Shown here one piece after another: positions 8,999 through 17,878 of a stretch of DNA of 21,317 bases; position 1 is the stretch's first letter; every line of letters begins with the position of its first letter. Source of the DNA: Smittium culicis (lineage: Eukaryota > Kickxellomycota > Harpellomycetes > Harpellales > Legeriomycetaceae); contig LSSN01005517.1 of NCBI GenBank assembly GCA_001970855.1, positions 1-21,317 of the forward strand, written 5' to 3'. A model generated the notes under the pieces. The model made no database searches. It was not told where the DNA came from and was given only the letters and a program-made list of their open reading frames with translations. A program made the position numbers and the translations under genes.

Positions 8999-9488
8999 GG
9001 TAGAATTAATGCCTTAATTACGGTATTGTTTTACTCGGGGACATTCTGATTATTAATTTGATTCTTGGTATTTATATTCACATTCTCTACATTAAACTGC
9101 TGATATCACTCCTATAATTTGTTCCTAATATTCCTTCTTTTTCCTTTATGCTTTTTGTTTTTTTATATGTATTTTTTATTCATTCTTGAAACTTTATGTA
9201 TTTATATCCTGCTCTACAAGCTTAACTAGTTTATTTATTTCTCTAGTTTAGTAGTATATAATTTTATACTCCCCCCCCCCTTTTCTTCTATTTTTTAAAT
9301 GAACATAATAAGCGTTTAAACTCTAATAAGCGCCCATTAATGCTGCTCAATATTATACCAACTTCAGCCTAACTATAATACTCACCATTTAACCATATAT
9401 GGTTTTCGGCTGTTCTACTATTATTTTTTAATACCGTTTTTTATTAGTTTAATTATTTATTCTTCCCTTGTATTCTTATTCTTTTCAA
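8999..9488. other. Upstream region of the three-exon gene
   Basis: AT-rich and pyrimidine-rich on the plus strand, with no gene. A run of ten C lies at 9271-9280, about 210 bp before the start codon at 9489, inside a T/C-rich stretch that probably belongs to the promoter or 5' leader. Confidence 0.45.
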
Positions 9489-11267
9489 ATGACTCAAAAC
9501 GCTAATCTATATTTTCAACCACTTAAGCAAGATTTAGCTCTAGCTCGACTTATTTCCCTTTCCTTCTCAAAACATCTATCACCCGTATCAACAAACTCAC
9601 TAGAAGATTCCTCCTTTACCTCTGATTCATGTACTTTTTTCTTTTTACTACTATTTACTACTATTTCTACTATTTATATTTTGTAATAACAATGATTATA
9701 ACTACTTTCTTTTTAGCCCTGATTTTACGAGTCTTAGCTTCGTGCAAAGGAAAAGTTAAAGATTCTATCATCAAATTAAATTCCCTTTTCACTAACTTCC
9801 CTCTAAAATCATTCGCTCCCTTTCCCATTCAGAAATTCTCCTCTTACAGAATAGACTCAGTTGGGAAAGTCCTAATATTTTCTTCACTAGACCTACCCTC
9901 TTTCTCAAGCTTGAATAATAATGATGTGATCAATACTAACTCTAAACCGTTCTCATATTTGCTAAAAGACGCCCAACTAGCTCAAAATATTTTTAAAACT
10001 ATCCACCTTTACTATAACCTCATCCCTTCAAAAGGCGCCTCTATTTCTTTTGACGTTACAAATTTTAAGCCCTTTCATTTTGATTCTATCCTTACTTTGA
10101 TTTTACGGCTTAATCTTATCTACCTTGATATTTTTACAACTGGTAAGTTCTTCCTTTATTTGTTCAATCTTTCTGATAAAATCAACTTACTTACTATTCC
10201 CATCACCTCTTTATTTACCCTATTACTAATATTTAGATATTAAAGTTATTTTGTTATCCATCGCCATTTTAAAAAATTAAAATTTATTTTAACAAGTTTT
10301 GTGTTAAATTTTAGTATATTTTGTAGGACATGACATAAATCATAATTTCGATATTCCAAAAGCTATATCTAAAAGATTTGCTTCCTGCAATATCGCCCTC
10401 GGTTTTGTAAACTACAGAAATTTAATATCAAATTCTCTCCCTGTATCTTCCCTTGCCTACATGACTTATTCAAATAACCCAATGCCCATATCGAAAATTA
10501 ACTTGAACTACTACCTAAATAATAATCATGCTTTTTATTCCACTTTTTTAAACATTATAAATAACCATCTTTCTCAACCTTCAAACGCTATTACATGCCA
10601 CAATAGTAGCCAAACTCTAACCTATGATAATTCCGAAAACAGCTACTCAAACCTTTATGATACTAATGATTTTAATTACAAAGGTCTTGACCTTTCAAAA
10701 ATATTGCCGCCTTTAAATCTTCAAAAAAATTCATCTCTCAGCAGTGCAAAAATTTGCTACAATAATTCTAGTTTGCCTAAAAATAGTTCCAATGATTTTA
10801 TTTATTCAAGTTATTTCCCTATAATCTTAAATAACTCTACTTTAAACGACATTAGCTCAATTAATGAACTGGACTTAGCTATCCCCATGCCAAAATTGGA
10901 AAAATTCAAATTCTCAAGTTTCTCAATTGCTAGCAATAGTCTGAACCCAGTTACAGTTCTGTTTTCTACGTTCAAAAAAATTTTTTTGCTGCCTCCACTT
11001 AAATCTGTTGGAAATATATCCTCTTTTTACAATAATATTATATCTGGGATCATAAAAAACTGTAAAGGAATCATTTATGCTCTTTACAAAAACCTTATTA
11101 TCAGAATTAACCAAATGCCGCTTATAAAGCTCTTATTACTAGCAAAGAGTAGGAACACGCATTCCGTATCTCTGTTCCTAAGCTGGGTTTGCGCGTATAG
11201 TGTAATTGACATTCAGATCACAAATCTCTTGAAGTCTTCAATTTCTGATTTGCACAGACTAACTTAA
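9489..11267 (+). CDS. Unrecognised protein, probable three-exon gene
   Basis: I do not recognise this protein. The model has exons 9489-9630, 9717-10142 and 10327-11267. Intron 1 (86 bp) uses GTACTT and CTTTTTAG. Intron 2 (184 bp) uses GTAAGT and TTTTGTAG. Both junctions fall in phase 1 and join three frames exactly, giving 1509 nt and 502 residues from ATG 9489. Exon 3 is open from its first codons (GHDINHNFDIPKAISKRF) well before any ATG, which shows it needs an upstream exon. Features seen are NANLYFQPLKQDLALARLIS near the N-terminus, a conserved-looking core (ISFDVTNFKPFHFDSILT, FASCNIALGFVNYRN), a Ser/Asn-rich middle, and a hydrophobic basic C-terminal part (NPVTVLFSTFKKIFLLPPL; LIIRINQMPLIKLLLL). 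No clear signal peptide. The 3' end is convergent with the histone-fold gene. The intron choice is inferred from splice signals and phase only. Confidence 0.6.
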
Positions 11268-11654
11268 TTTCTATGTATTTGATTAGAAAATCCATAATTT
11301 TCAACACATTTACTCTTTTTAATTTTATATCTAATTTATTTTTTTAGTTTGAAAGCTAATATATCCTAATATAAATTTCCAAGATTTTCATATTTTAAAT
11401 ACTGAATTTTCTTTCGAGTTATTTTTTTCAATTTTATCGATAATGTATAACGTATGTTTTGAGAAAAGTGTTATTCTTAATATGAATTTTAGTTTAATAA
11501 GAGATACAAATACGCGTTTAACAGTATTAAGATAAGATATAAAGAATATTCTATATATGAAATACAAGAGGAAGAGGGTAAACTAGGGTGGTATTTGTTG
11601 GGCTCCAAAATCGTATCTTTTAGGTTTTATTAAAATTGGCTTTGAAATTTTTTT
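11268..11654. other. Convergent intergenic DNA
   Basis: 387 bp of AT-rich sequence between two 3' ends. T-rich stretches follow the plus-strand gene. I see no coding frame or recognisable element. Confidence 0.5.
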
Positions 11655-11990
11655 TTAAGAAGTTTCGGACTTAGGTTGCTCCGAATCTAGTTTTAGTTTT
11701 TTAGCAGATATAGTTGGAGGAATGATATCTTCAAGAAACGCCCAAGAATCAAGGTTTTGAACAACTTTGGCAGCGTCTTTATAAAAGATAGTTTTTCTCT
11801 TTTCCGATTTAGAATAGTTTAGGGCTTCGTTAGCAAACTTGCGTATAAAAAGTTCAACTGCCTTTGTCATCAGGAAGACAGCTTCAGAGTTGATCATTTG
11901 AACCGACTTGTCTTCTTTGATAATCCTTTTTACTCTGCTGATGGGTAAGAGAGGAACGCCTGTTGGTTGGTACTTACTTTCGTCAGACAT
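11655..11990 (-). CDS. Small histone-fold protein, Dpb3/POLE4/CHRAC1 type
   Basis: 111 residues, single exon. A CBF/NF-Y-like histone fold spans about residues 14-92: LLPISRVKRIIKEDKSVQ, MINSEAVFLMTKAVELFIRK, FANEALNYSKSEKRKT, and IFYKDAAKVVQNLDSWAFLE ending DIIPP. LP(I/L)SRI/VKxIMK at the start and xFLxDIIP at the end are the hallmarks of the NF-YC-like subunits of DNA polymerase epsilon (Dpb3, POLE4) and of the CHRAC/ISWI complex (CHRAC1, Dls1). Such proteins dimerise with an NF-YB-like partner (Dpb4/POLE3) and bind DNA or histones at replication forks and remodelled nucleosomes. The length is typical. Which of the two complexes it serves cannot be decided here; in several fungi one protein may serve both. 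The tail after residue 92 is basic, then Ser/Glu-rich. Confidence 0.85.
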   Translation of the reverse strand: MSDESKYQPTGVPLLPISRVKRIIKEDKSVQMINSEAVFLMTKAVELFIRKFANEALNYSKSEKRKTIFYKDAAKVVQNLDSWAFLEDIIPPTISAKKLKLDSEQPKSETS

Positions 11991-12979
11991 TTTTTGATTT
12001 CGTTCAGATGTGTTGATGTATACAATAAATTATTTATATGTGGTATATTTAATCGGTTACTGTAAGGATTATTATCTTATCAGTGTTGATTAATTAATTA
12101 TTTATTTTTGATATGAGAGTATTATTTGTATTTTACTTGAGCAAAGCTTAATAGCCATTTATTCAAGATAAAACTTTTTGGCAATTGTTTATACTATTAG
12201 AATGCGCATTTTTAACTGGCTGATACTATTTACGGAATAGTAAGAATTTTTTTGATTTACATTATATGGCTAATAATATTCAAGCTTAATAATAGCTTCA
12301 TTGAAGACAATTCAAAGTTTACAAGCGATAGGTATTCTATGTAGTATTATTTAAACTGATCTCAAGTATCAGTATTTAATTCTGCTATACCTGCAAGTAA
12401 GTTTAAACTGATATCTGTTCATTTTTAGAAACTAAATCATAAAATATTTTACACTTGCCAGACTTTGAAATTGAACAGGGCATAATTCTTCCCTGTGATG
12501 AACATCCAGAAAATATGATTTAAATTCGCCATTCATATTATATCCGCCCTTCATATAAACAACTTGAAATAAAATCTCTAGCCCTTATCTTTATGTTTTA
12601 GGACTTATATCTCAAAACCTGATTAATTATGTAATCCTAACTTTTCTCTTTTTAAATTAGGGGAAAAAGACAAAATAATTTATTTTGTGCAATTAAAATA
12701 CCAGCTGTTAACATTATAATTGTAAAAATAAAGGGGAAAAGTAAATATTGATTGAGATTATAAAAAAGTTTGTTTCATTCTTTAAATAACCTATTTTTAC
12801 AATAATATTATAAGGAAACTGTCCAAAAACCCTCAAAATAATAGTTACTAAATTATATAAATAATTACTTATTAACCTGGTGACAAGGCGCGGGAGGTTT
12901 TTTATTAGTTATTTTATTTACTAACTTGATTGGCTAAAATCGATAGCTAAACAAAATTATATATTTTTTTAGTGTCTTA
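11991..12979. other. AT-rich non-coding DNA upstream of the histone-fold gene
   Basis: About 1 kb with no credible gene. The first few hundred bases should contain the promoter of the minus-strand gene starting at 11990. Near 12474-12500 there is a small inverted pair (AACAGGG...CCCTGT). At 12874-12900 lies an isolated GC-rich patch beginning TTAACCTGGTGACAAGG, which resembles an element terminus, but no partner was found. Confidence 0.45.
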
Positions 12980-13136
12980 AGAGTTTATTAAACATAATTT
13001 AAAAGTATATAAAAAGCTATTAAAATACTATTAAAAAATATTTAAAAAGTTAAAAAAATATGAAAAAAATAATCTTTCAACCGATCTCCCTCCACCGCTG
13101 TAGCAGCTACATACCCACTGAGAATTGTGTCAAGGA
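12980..13136 (+). repeat. AT-rich repeat with GC-rich end, copy 1
   Basis: Shares with 15277-15422 the block GAGTTTATTAAACATAATTT, an A/T-rich middle with TATTAAAAAATATTTAAAAA, and a GC-rich end (CCGCTGTAGCAGCTACATAC, CCACTG, TCAAGGA). This copy is more diverged at its GC-rich end, and its stem-forming bases are partly lost. Confidence 0.75.
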
Positions 13137-13499
13137 AAACAAAGTACTAATTTCGAGAATGTTTTCTAATTAAATATAAGAATAATAGCAAAACACACGT
13201 ATGTGAGAGTAAAAATAGAAAAAATTTTACTCCAAGAGACAACCACGCATGTGAATGAGTAAAAAAAAAATTACAAAAACTTTATCGGTACGACTATTAA
13301 CATTATACCTTTTGAAGTTGGATAAAATTCAGTCAAAATAGTTAGTTATTTTTTTACGATTAGTTTACAAATGTCATTTTATTTTTAATTAATAATGACT
13401 TTATTTCTTTTTGATTTAAACAAATATTAATATGATGGCTGATTAAAATTGACCCACCCAATAATACAGAACCAACAATTGTTTTTTTGTTGATGTTTT

Positions 13500-13632
13500 A
13501 CAGGTAAATTTATTACTTTACACTAACCTAAAACAAAACAATAATATAATCGTTATCTTTACTAAATTTATTTATTGAACACAACTAGCTAGACTATATA
13601 GATAATAATCTGTCTACTCCCATGGAATAGGG
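13500..13632 (+). mobile_element. Decayed 189-bp-family MITE, right half
   Basis: The stretch TTGAACACAACTAGCTAGAC followed by GTCTACTCCCATGGAATAGG matches the right half of the better copies (GAACACTGTTGGCTATAT... CTACTGCCCG...AAAGGG). It ends at GGG and is followed by CCAA (probably a mutated TTAA) and at once by the next element. The left half cannot be traced with confidence, so the start is approximate. Confidence 0.4.
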
Positions 13633-13636
13633 CCAA

Positions 13637-13814
13637 CCCTTCTCGTCTAAAAAGCTTTGAAAAAAATGATTTTATTGATTCGCTTATGATTTAAAAGCAA
13701 ATTTGTTATTTCCTGCTATTATACAGCAAACTAATAATATTACGAGACTAGGAAAACAATTATTTTAAATGGAATTAATTGGATATAACAAGTGGATCAT
13801 AAATAGTCTACCGC
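13637..13814 (+). mobile_element. Decayed 189-bp-family MITE
   Basis: Begins CCCTTCTCGTCTAAAAAGCT, continues TTTTATTGATTCGCTTATGA and GCAAATTTGTTATTT, and ends GTCTACCGC next to TTAA at 13815-13818. The order matches the full copies, but the last 11 or so bases of the right terminus (CCGGGAAAGGG) are missing. It abuts the preceding decayed copy at CCAA. Confidence 0.65.
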
Positions 13815-13831
13815 TTAACACAAGATTACTC

Positions 13832-14206
13832 ATTACTCAGGCTAACTCGTTACAATTAATTTATAATTATAATTGGAAACCCCATTTAACAATTATTGTT
13901 TATTGAGAAACTCATTTTTAAATTCCATAAAGATTTACGATTCAATGTTAATTTATTTTTTTGCTACTCGGTTGGATATCGTTTGAATTTTAAACATCAC
14001 AGTGTGGTATACCGTTTTTTTATACAAAGTTTAGGCTACAATGCTCAACTAAATAGACTCGACTATGAGAGATATAAGGTACTAACTTATTAATTATTGT
14101 AGCAAGCAAAAAATTTTCCGAAAAATTACTGGCGAATTAATACATTCATTCGTAAATATATATTTGAACAAAAAAAGGTTAAAAAAGCACGCCACTTCTG
14201 AAAGGG
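13832..14206 (+). mobile_element. Possible decayed member of the second MITE family
   Basis: The right end, GCACGCCACTTCTGAAAGGG followed by ATAA, resembles the right ends at 15489 and 20722. The part around 13855-13910 (ATAATTATAATTGG, TTATTGTTTATTGAG) resembles the inner left part of the 20530 copy. Its length exceeds the family's 193 bp and the left terminus is not clear, so this is a weak call. The short open frame at 13896-14093 inside it has no ATG start and no recognisable protein character. Confidence 0.3.
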
Positions 14207-14489
14207 ATAAATACGGGTGACTGTCTAAGGAGGACTAAATATATTCTACTTTGTGGCAAAGGGGAAAAAAATCGATAATTTTATTTGATATTATAGATAA
14301 TATAGAAAAGTTGTAAAAACTTTGTTCAAAGAAATGGCGGGTATTATATATTCTAAACAATTAAAATTACTCGTATTAAAACAAGACATTAAAATGTAAC
14401 TTATTTACACAAAGTGTATTCGTAAGTAAAAATAATTAAAAAATAGCCTTGCAATTATGGAATATTATCATGAATTTAATTTTAACTAT
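14207..14489. other. AT-rich non-coding spacer
   Basis: No gene and no full repeat recognised between two elements. Confidence 0.4.
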
Positions 14490-14493
14490 TTAA

Positions 14494-14683
14494 CCCTTTC
14501 CCGTCCAACACTCTTAGAAAAAATCAAATTTACTAATTCGCTAATGATTTTTAAGAAAATTTATTATTTGACTTTAAAACACAGTAAACCAATAAGTGAA
14601 ATAGCTACGGAATTAAAGCATTTTAACTGAACACTGTTGGCTATATTTGAAAGATCAAAAATAGCCTACTGCCCGTTAAAGGT
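14494..14683 (+). mobile_element. TTAA-bounded MITE (189-bp family), near-complete
   Basis: 190 bp between TTAA at 14490-14493 and TTAA at 14684-14687. The left end is CCCTTTCCCGTCCAACACTC. Internal landmarks are TACTAATTCGCTAATGATTT, CGGAATTAAAGCATTTTAAC and TGAACACTGTTGGCTATATT. The right end is CTACTGCCCGTTAAAGG. It shares its right TTAA with the composite element that starts at 14688. Together with the inverted copy at 14712-14900 it forms a long imperfect palindrome. Confidence 0.88.
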
Positions 14684-14711
14684 TTAACCCTTTCCAGGCC
14701 AACACTCTTAA

Positions 14712-14900
14712 CCCTTTCCCGGGCAGTAGACTATTTTTGATCTTTCAAATATAACCAACAGTGTTCAGCTAAAATAGTTTAATTCTGAGATCGTAAGAAC
14801 TTTTGGTATATTGAAAAATATAAGCAAATTTATTATATGCTTATAAACCATAAACGAATCATATATCTGGTTTTTTTAAAGAGCGATGAACGGGAAAGGG
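14712..14900 (-). mobile_element. TTAA-bounded MITE (189-bp family), nested, inverted
   Basis: 189 bp reading CCCTTTCCCGGGCAGTAGAC (right end) to GAACGGGAAAGGG (left end) on the plus strand. TTAA lies at 14708-14711 on the left; the right side has ATAA, a one-base change. It sits inside the second-family element 14688-15489. Confidence 0.88.
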
Positions 14901-15276
14901 ATAAACTTATTTAAAAATCATAATTGGGTAAGCCAGATAATATTTATTTACTATTGGTTTTTTTTATTTAACAGTTGGGAGATTCTTTTTGAAGGAGTCA
15001 TTTTATAGTGTAAAGTGTTGCAGTGTATAAGCATGAATTAAAAAATTATAGCCAATGAGTAAAAATGTTGCTTTTTTTTAGCAAATTAAAATTCCACAAT
15101 TAATAGAATAAATAGAAAAAACAAAATGCCTTTTCGATGCCGCCAATAATATTTACATTTTAATTGTTCAAGCCAATAATATTAAACTGCAACAAAGTGC
15201 TCTCTTCGTTCAGAATCCCCCAGTTGGTAATTCATTATCATCTTATGTTATTTTGTCATCGTTTTTTTTTTTTCTC

Positions 15277-15422
15277 AGAGTTTATTAAACATAATTTAAA
15301 AGTATACTAAAAACTATTAAAAAATATTTAAAAAGTTATAAAAATATTTAAAAAATAATTTCTCAACCTACCCCCCTCCGCTGCTCTAGCAGCTCCATAC
15401 CCACTGGGAGCTGGTTCAAGGA
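15277..15422 (+). repeat. AT-rich repeat with GC-rich foldable end, copy 2
   Basis: Shares AGAGTTTATTAAACATAATT, then AAAGTATACTAAAAACTATT and the following A/T block with the copy at 12980. It ends in a G+C-rich stretch with two possible hairpins: GCTGC-TCTA-GCAGC, and AGCTCC...GGGAGCT enclosing ATACCCACT. GGTTCAAGGA at the end resembles a polymerase III B box, but no tRNA cloverleaf forms. Confidence 0.75.
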
Positions 15423-15489
15423 TTTGTCATATTGTTGTTTTGTTGGATAATTTTAGTAGTTCAATAAAAGCTGGCCGCCCCTGAAAGGG

Positions 15490-16236
15490 TTAACAGGGCA
15501 TGAATTATTAATAGCCTATTATCGGCAGCATCAATTCGCTTGAGGTATACTAAACTCTTTACTAGGTGGTAGATTGATTTTATTCAATCAAATAAAGACA
15601 ACTAGATTCAATAATACGAATGTAAATTCAAGGTACGAAAAAATATTGGATTTGATGTGGATTAGCTGCAAGTGATAAATTTACTATTATGGGAAACTCT
15701 TCGGTTGAGAGGACTTTTTTACTCTGAAATATTACCTGTTAAGAATAACTTGGTAATCTTATAGGCTAAGCTATTAAATCCATTTGTTAGTTTATACTTA
15801 ACATAATTTATATAAAAGTAAAAATTAAAACTACGGATATTTTTATTAGAAAACGTTCCGCTCCTAAAAAGTATCTCCCAAGCATCGTGAACCAATCGAT
15901 AATTTGTAATAATTAAGACTTTTGGCCAGGAAATCGTAAATATTTTCGAAAGCTATTGGCCAATTTATTTTTAGAGCTATAAGAAAATAAAATGCCTATT
16001 CTGATTGGTTGTTTTACATATTGTATTAATCATCAATAATTCTATCTTGCAGTTTTACGAGAAATGAATAATAAAATCAAGTAAAATCAAATTAATGCGA
16101 TCTTTTAACATCGCATTAGAAGAAAATCTTTATGATTGAAAAATATTTGTAACGTTATTTCATAATGTAGTATATGTTACATAATCTACATAACTTTTTA
16201 TCACCAGTTAAATCTATATCCGTACAGCGACATTAA
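15490..16236. other. AT-rich non-coding DNA
   Basis: No gene recognised. It contains ATTGG/TTGGCC words near 15920-16010 (CTTTTGGCCAGG, GCTATTGGCCAATTTA, CTGATTGGTTG), similar to those upstream of MRT4 and RRG9. A small inverted pair, AATGCGAT...ATCGCATT, lies near 16093-16120. Confidence 0.45.
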
Positions 16237-16423
16237 CCCATTCCCGTTCAACACTCTTTGAAAAAATCAATTTATTGATTCGTTTATGATTTAAAATTAT
16301 AATTGTTATTGTCGATATTCTATAAAATACCAATAATTCTTATGGCCACGGAATTAAAGTGTTTTAATACAACTAAATCGGCTATATTTCGAGGTCAAAA
16401 ATGGTCTACCACCCGTGAAAGGG
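16237..16423 (+). mobile_element. TTAA-bounded MITE (189-bp family)
   Basis: 187 bp between TTAA at 16233-16236 and TTAA at 16424-16427. The left end is CCCATTCCCGTTCAACACTC; internal landmarks are TTTATTGATTCGTTTATGAT and GCCACGGAATTAAAGTGTTT; the right end is GTCTACCACCCGTGAAAGGG. Its right TTAA is shared with the next, oppositely oriented element. Confidence 0.9.
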
Positions 16424-16427
16424 TTAA

Positions 16428-16809
16428 CCTCTTCATGGGCACTAGACTGTTTTTGACCTAGAAAATAAAACCAACTTTAACCCTTTCCCGGGCGGTAGAC
16501 TATTTTTGACCCAAAAGATATAGCCAACAGCGTTCAATAAAAATGCTTTAATTCCGAGGCTTTAAGAAGTATTGGCATATTTAAAATTAGTATAAAATAA
16601 TAAAATTTCTTATAAATCATTAACGAATCATAAATATAATTTTTTTAAAGAGAGTTGAACGGGAAAGGGTTAATAGATAAAAATTCTATAATTCATAGAT
16701 TCATCAAATTACTGGTTTATTTATTCTTGCCAGCAAATAAAATTTTTACATATAAATTATAAAAGAATCAATAAACTCGAGTTTTTAAAGGCTGTTGGAT
16801 GGGAAAGGG
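16428..16809 (-). mobile_element. 189-bp-family MITE split by a nested copy
   Basis: The first part is 16428-16476 (CCTCTTCATGGGCACTAGAC ... AAAACCAAC) and the second part 16674-16809 (TAGATAAAAATTC ... GCTGTTGGATGGGAAAGGG). With one TTAA between them they total 189 bp, exactly the family length. The interruption is the MITE at 16481-16669, flanked by TTAA on both sides. The outer element itself lies between TTAA at 16424-16427 and 16810-16813. Confidence 0.85.
16481..16669 (-). mobile_element. TTAA-bounded MITE (189-bp family), nested, well preserved
   Basis: 189 bp from CCCTTTCCCGGGCGGTAGAC to AGTTGAACGGGAAAGGG, with exact TTAA at 16477-16480 and 16670-16673. Internal landmarks in this orientation are TTTTTGACCCAAAAGATATA, GCCAACAGCGTTCA, TTAATTCCGAGGCTTTAAGA and AACGAATCATAAATATAATT. 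It is inserted at an internal TTAA of an older copy. It is one of the best-preserved copies here. Confidence 0.92.
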
Positions 16810-16916
16810 TTAAAAAGGCGTATTTATAATATATTTTTATAAAGTTAATTAACTGTTGCAAATAATGATAAAACTAAATTTAAATGAAAATAGGAATAAA
16901 GTTATAATATTGGATA

Positions 16917-17120
16917 ATGATAGCTATATTTGGTAGATTAAAAACGATATACCTCCGGAGAAATAGTATATGTAGTATAAAAGCAAATTTAGCAATGGAT
17001 AATATATGTGAGATAATTATAGGAGAAGCAAATCCTTTTTTATCAAAAATAACATTTGATTATGACTATATGATAAAGCTATTGGTTGTATCAGATAATT
17101 CGTTCGAAGATATTTTATAA
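16917..17120 (+). pseudogene. Short open frame, C-terminal remnant of an unknown protein (copy 1)
   Basis: A frame of 67 codons ending IKLLVVSDNSFEDIL and TAA. Its last third recurs about 1.1 kb downstream (near 18100-18214), ending IKQLVVSDDSFEEFFL. Two of the differences between copies are third-base synonymous changes (TCG/TCC, TTC/TTT), which suggests the region once coded. The region before it has several stops in other frames (for example NKVIILDNDSYIW then TAG). I do not recognise the family. It may be a decayed gene end carried by a repeat. Confidence 0.35.
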
Positions 17121-17415
17121 TATGACTTGTAAAAAAAAAATTAAAGACACTGAGTAGTAAATTTTTTTTAGTCAATGCTCCATTCTTCGAAATAATCTCC
17201 CATATACGTTTTTTTGAGCAAATTATTGTTATTTTTTTTGTGGTATAAAAATATTTTAGAAATTAATAATCTAGTTTATTGGTTACTCTGAATAATAAAA
17301 TTTTTAATGGGTGATTATTTTGACGGACGGAGATTTTTCAAATGCCTAATATTCATATTAAAAGCTCCGTTTTTTATTTTTGATTGCTATTAGAAAATTA
17401 TATCAAAAAAGCTGT
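17121..17415. other. AT-rich spacer
   Basis: No gene or named repeat recognised between the remnant and the next MITE. Confidence 0.4.
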
Positions 17416-17419
17416 TTAA

Positions 17420-17608
17420 CCCTTTCCCGCACGGTAGACTGTTTTAGATTTACAAAATATAGCCAACAGCGTTCAATTAAAATAATTTAATCCTGAGGCT
17501 TTAAGAAGTATTAGTATATTGTTAAATAACAGCAAATAGTAAATTTCATTTTTTATCATAACCGAATCAATAAATATATTTTTTCATAGAGTGTTGGACG
17601 GGAAAGGG
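17420..17608 (-). mobile_element. TTAA-bounded MITE (189-bp family)
   Basis: 189 bp between TTAA at 17416-17419 and TTAA at 17609-17612. It starts CCCTTTCCCGCACGGTAGAC and ends GTGTTGGACGGGAAAGGG on the plus strand. It shares the right-hand TTAA with the next copy, left end to left end. Confidence 0.92.
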
Positions 17609-17612
17609 TTAA

Positions 17613-17800
17613 CCTTTTCAAACCTGACAATATTTGGGAAAATCAATGTATTGATTCATTTAACTTTTAAACTAATTTATTATTTACTACTACTATACAA
17701 AAAACCAATGGTTTATAATTCCTCAGAAGCGGATTATTTTATACTATAAACAGTTGGTTATATTAGGTATATCAAAAGACGACTATCGCCTTGGAAATGG
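17613..17800 (+). mobile_element. Decayed 189-bp-family MITE
   Basis: 188 bp starting CCTTTTCAAACCTGACAATA right after the shared TTAA, with TCAATGTATTGATTCATTTA inside and GACTATCGCCTTGGAAATGG at the end, followed by CTAA. Length and landmark order fit the family, but both termini are mutated, so it is an older insertion. Confidence 0.75.
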
Positions 17801-17878
17801 CTAAAGATAATTGTCATTGAAAATTTAGGTTCAACTAAATTTACTATAAAAAATTTTTATTTTTGAAATTTATGTTAA

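Larger units (their letters stand above)
14688..15489 (+). mobile_element. Second-family MITE, interrupted by later insertions
   Basis: The left end CCCTTTCCAGGCCAACACTC (14688-14707) is cut by the MITE at 14712-14900. It resumes with ACTTATTTAAAAATCATAAT + TGGG, which matches CTTCATTAAAAATCATAATT + GGG of the intact copy at 20530. Further matches are ATTATAGCCAATGAG near 15045 and, at the right end, GTTGGATAATTTTAGTAGTT, then GCCGCCCCTGAAAGGG. It is flanked by TTAA at 14684-14687 and 15490-15493. Removing the nested MITE still leaves some 400 bp more than the intact copy, including the AT/GC repeat at 15277-15422. Confidence 0.65.

Noticed and set aside
10237..10326. Alternative acceptor ATATTTAG at 10235-10236 for intron 2 of the three-exon gene
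   Set aside because: It has a good branch-like TACTAAT but leads to a stop within about 15 codons, whereas the acceptor at 10325-10326 keeps the long frame open.
12874..12905. TTAACCTGGTGACAAGG... as another MITE terminus
   Set aside because: It starts after TTAA but shares neither the CCCTTTC end nor any inner landmark, and no opposite end was found.
13896..14093. 65-codon plus-strand frame
   Set aside because: No ATG at its start, composition of random AT-rich DNA, and it lies inside a likely decayed element.
15361..15425. tRNA-like sequence (GGTTCAAGGA near GC-rich hairpins)
   Set aside because: No acceptor stem, anticodon arm or paired T stem can be drawn; the B-box likeness alone is not enough.
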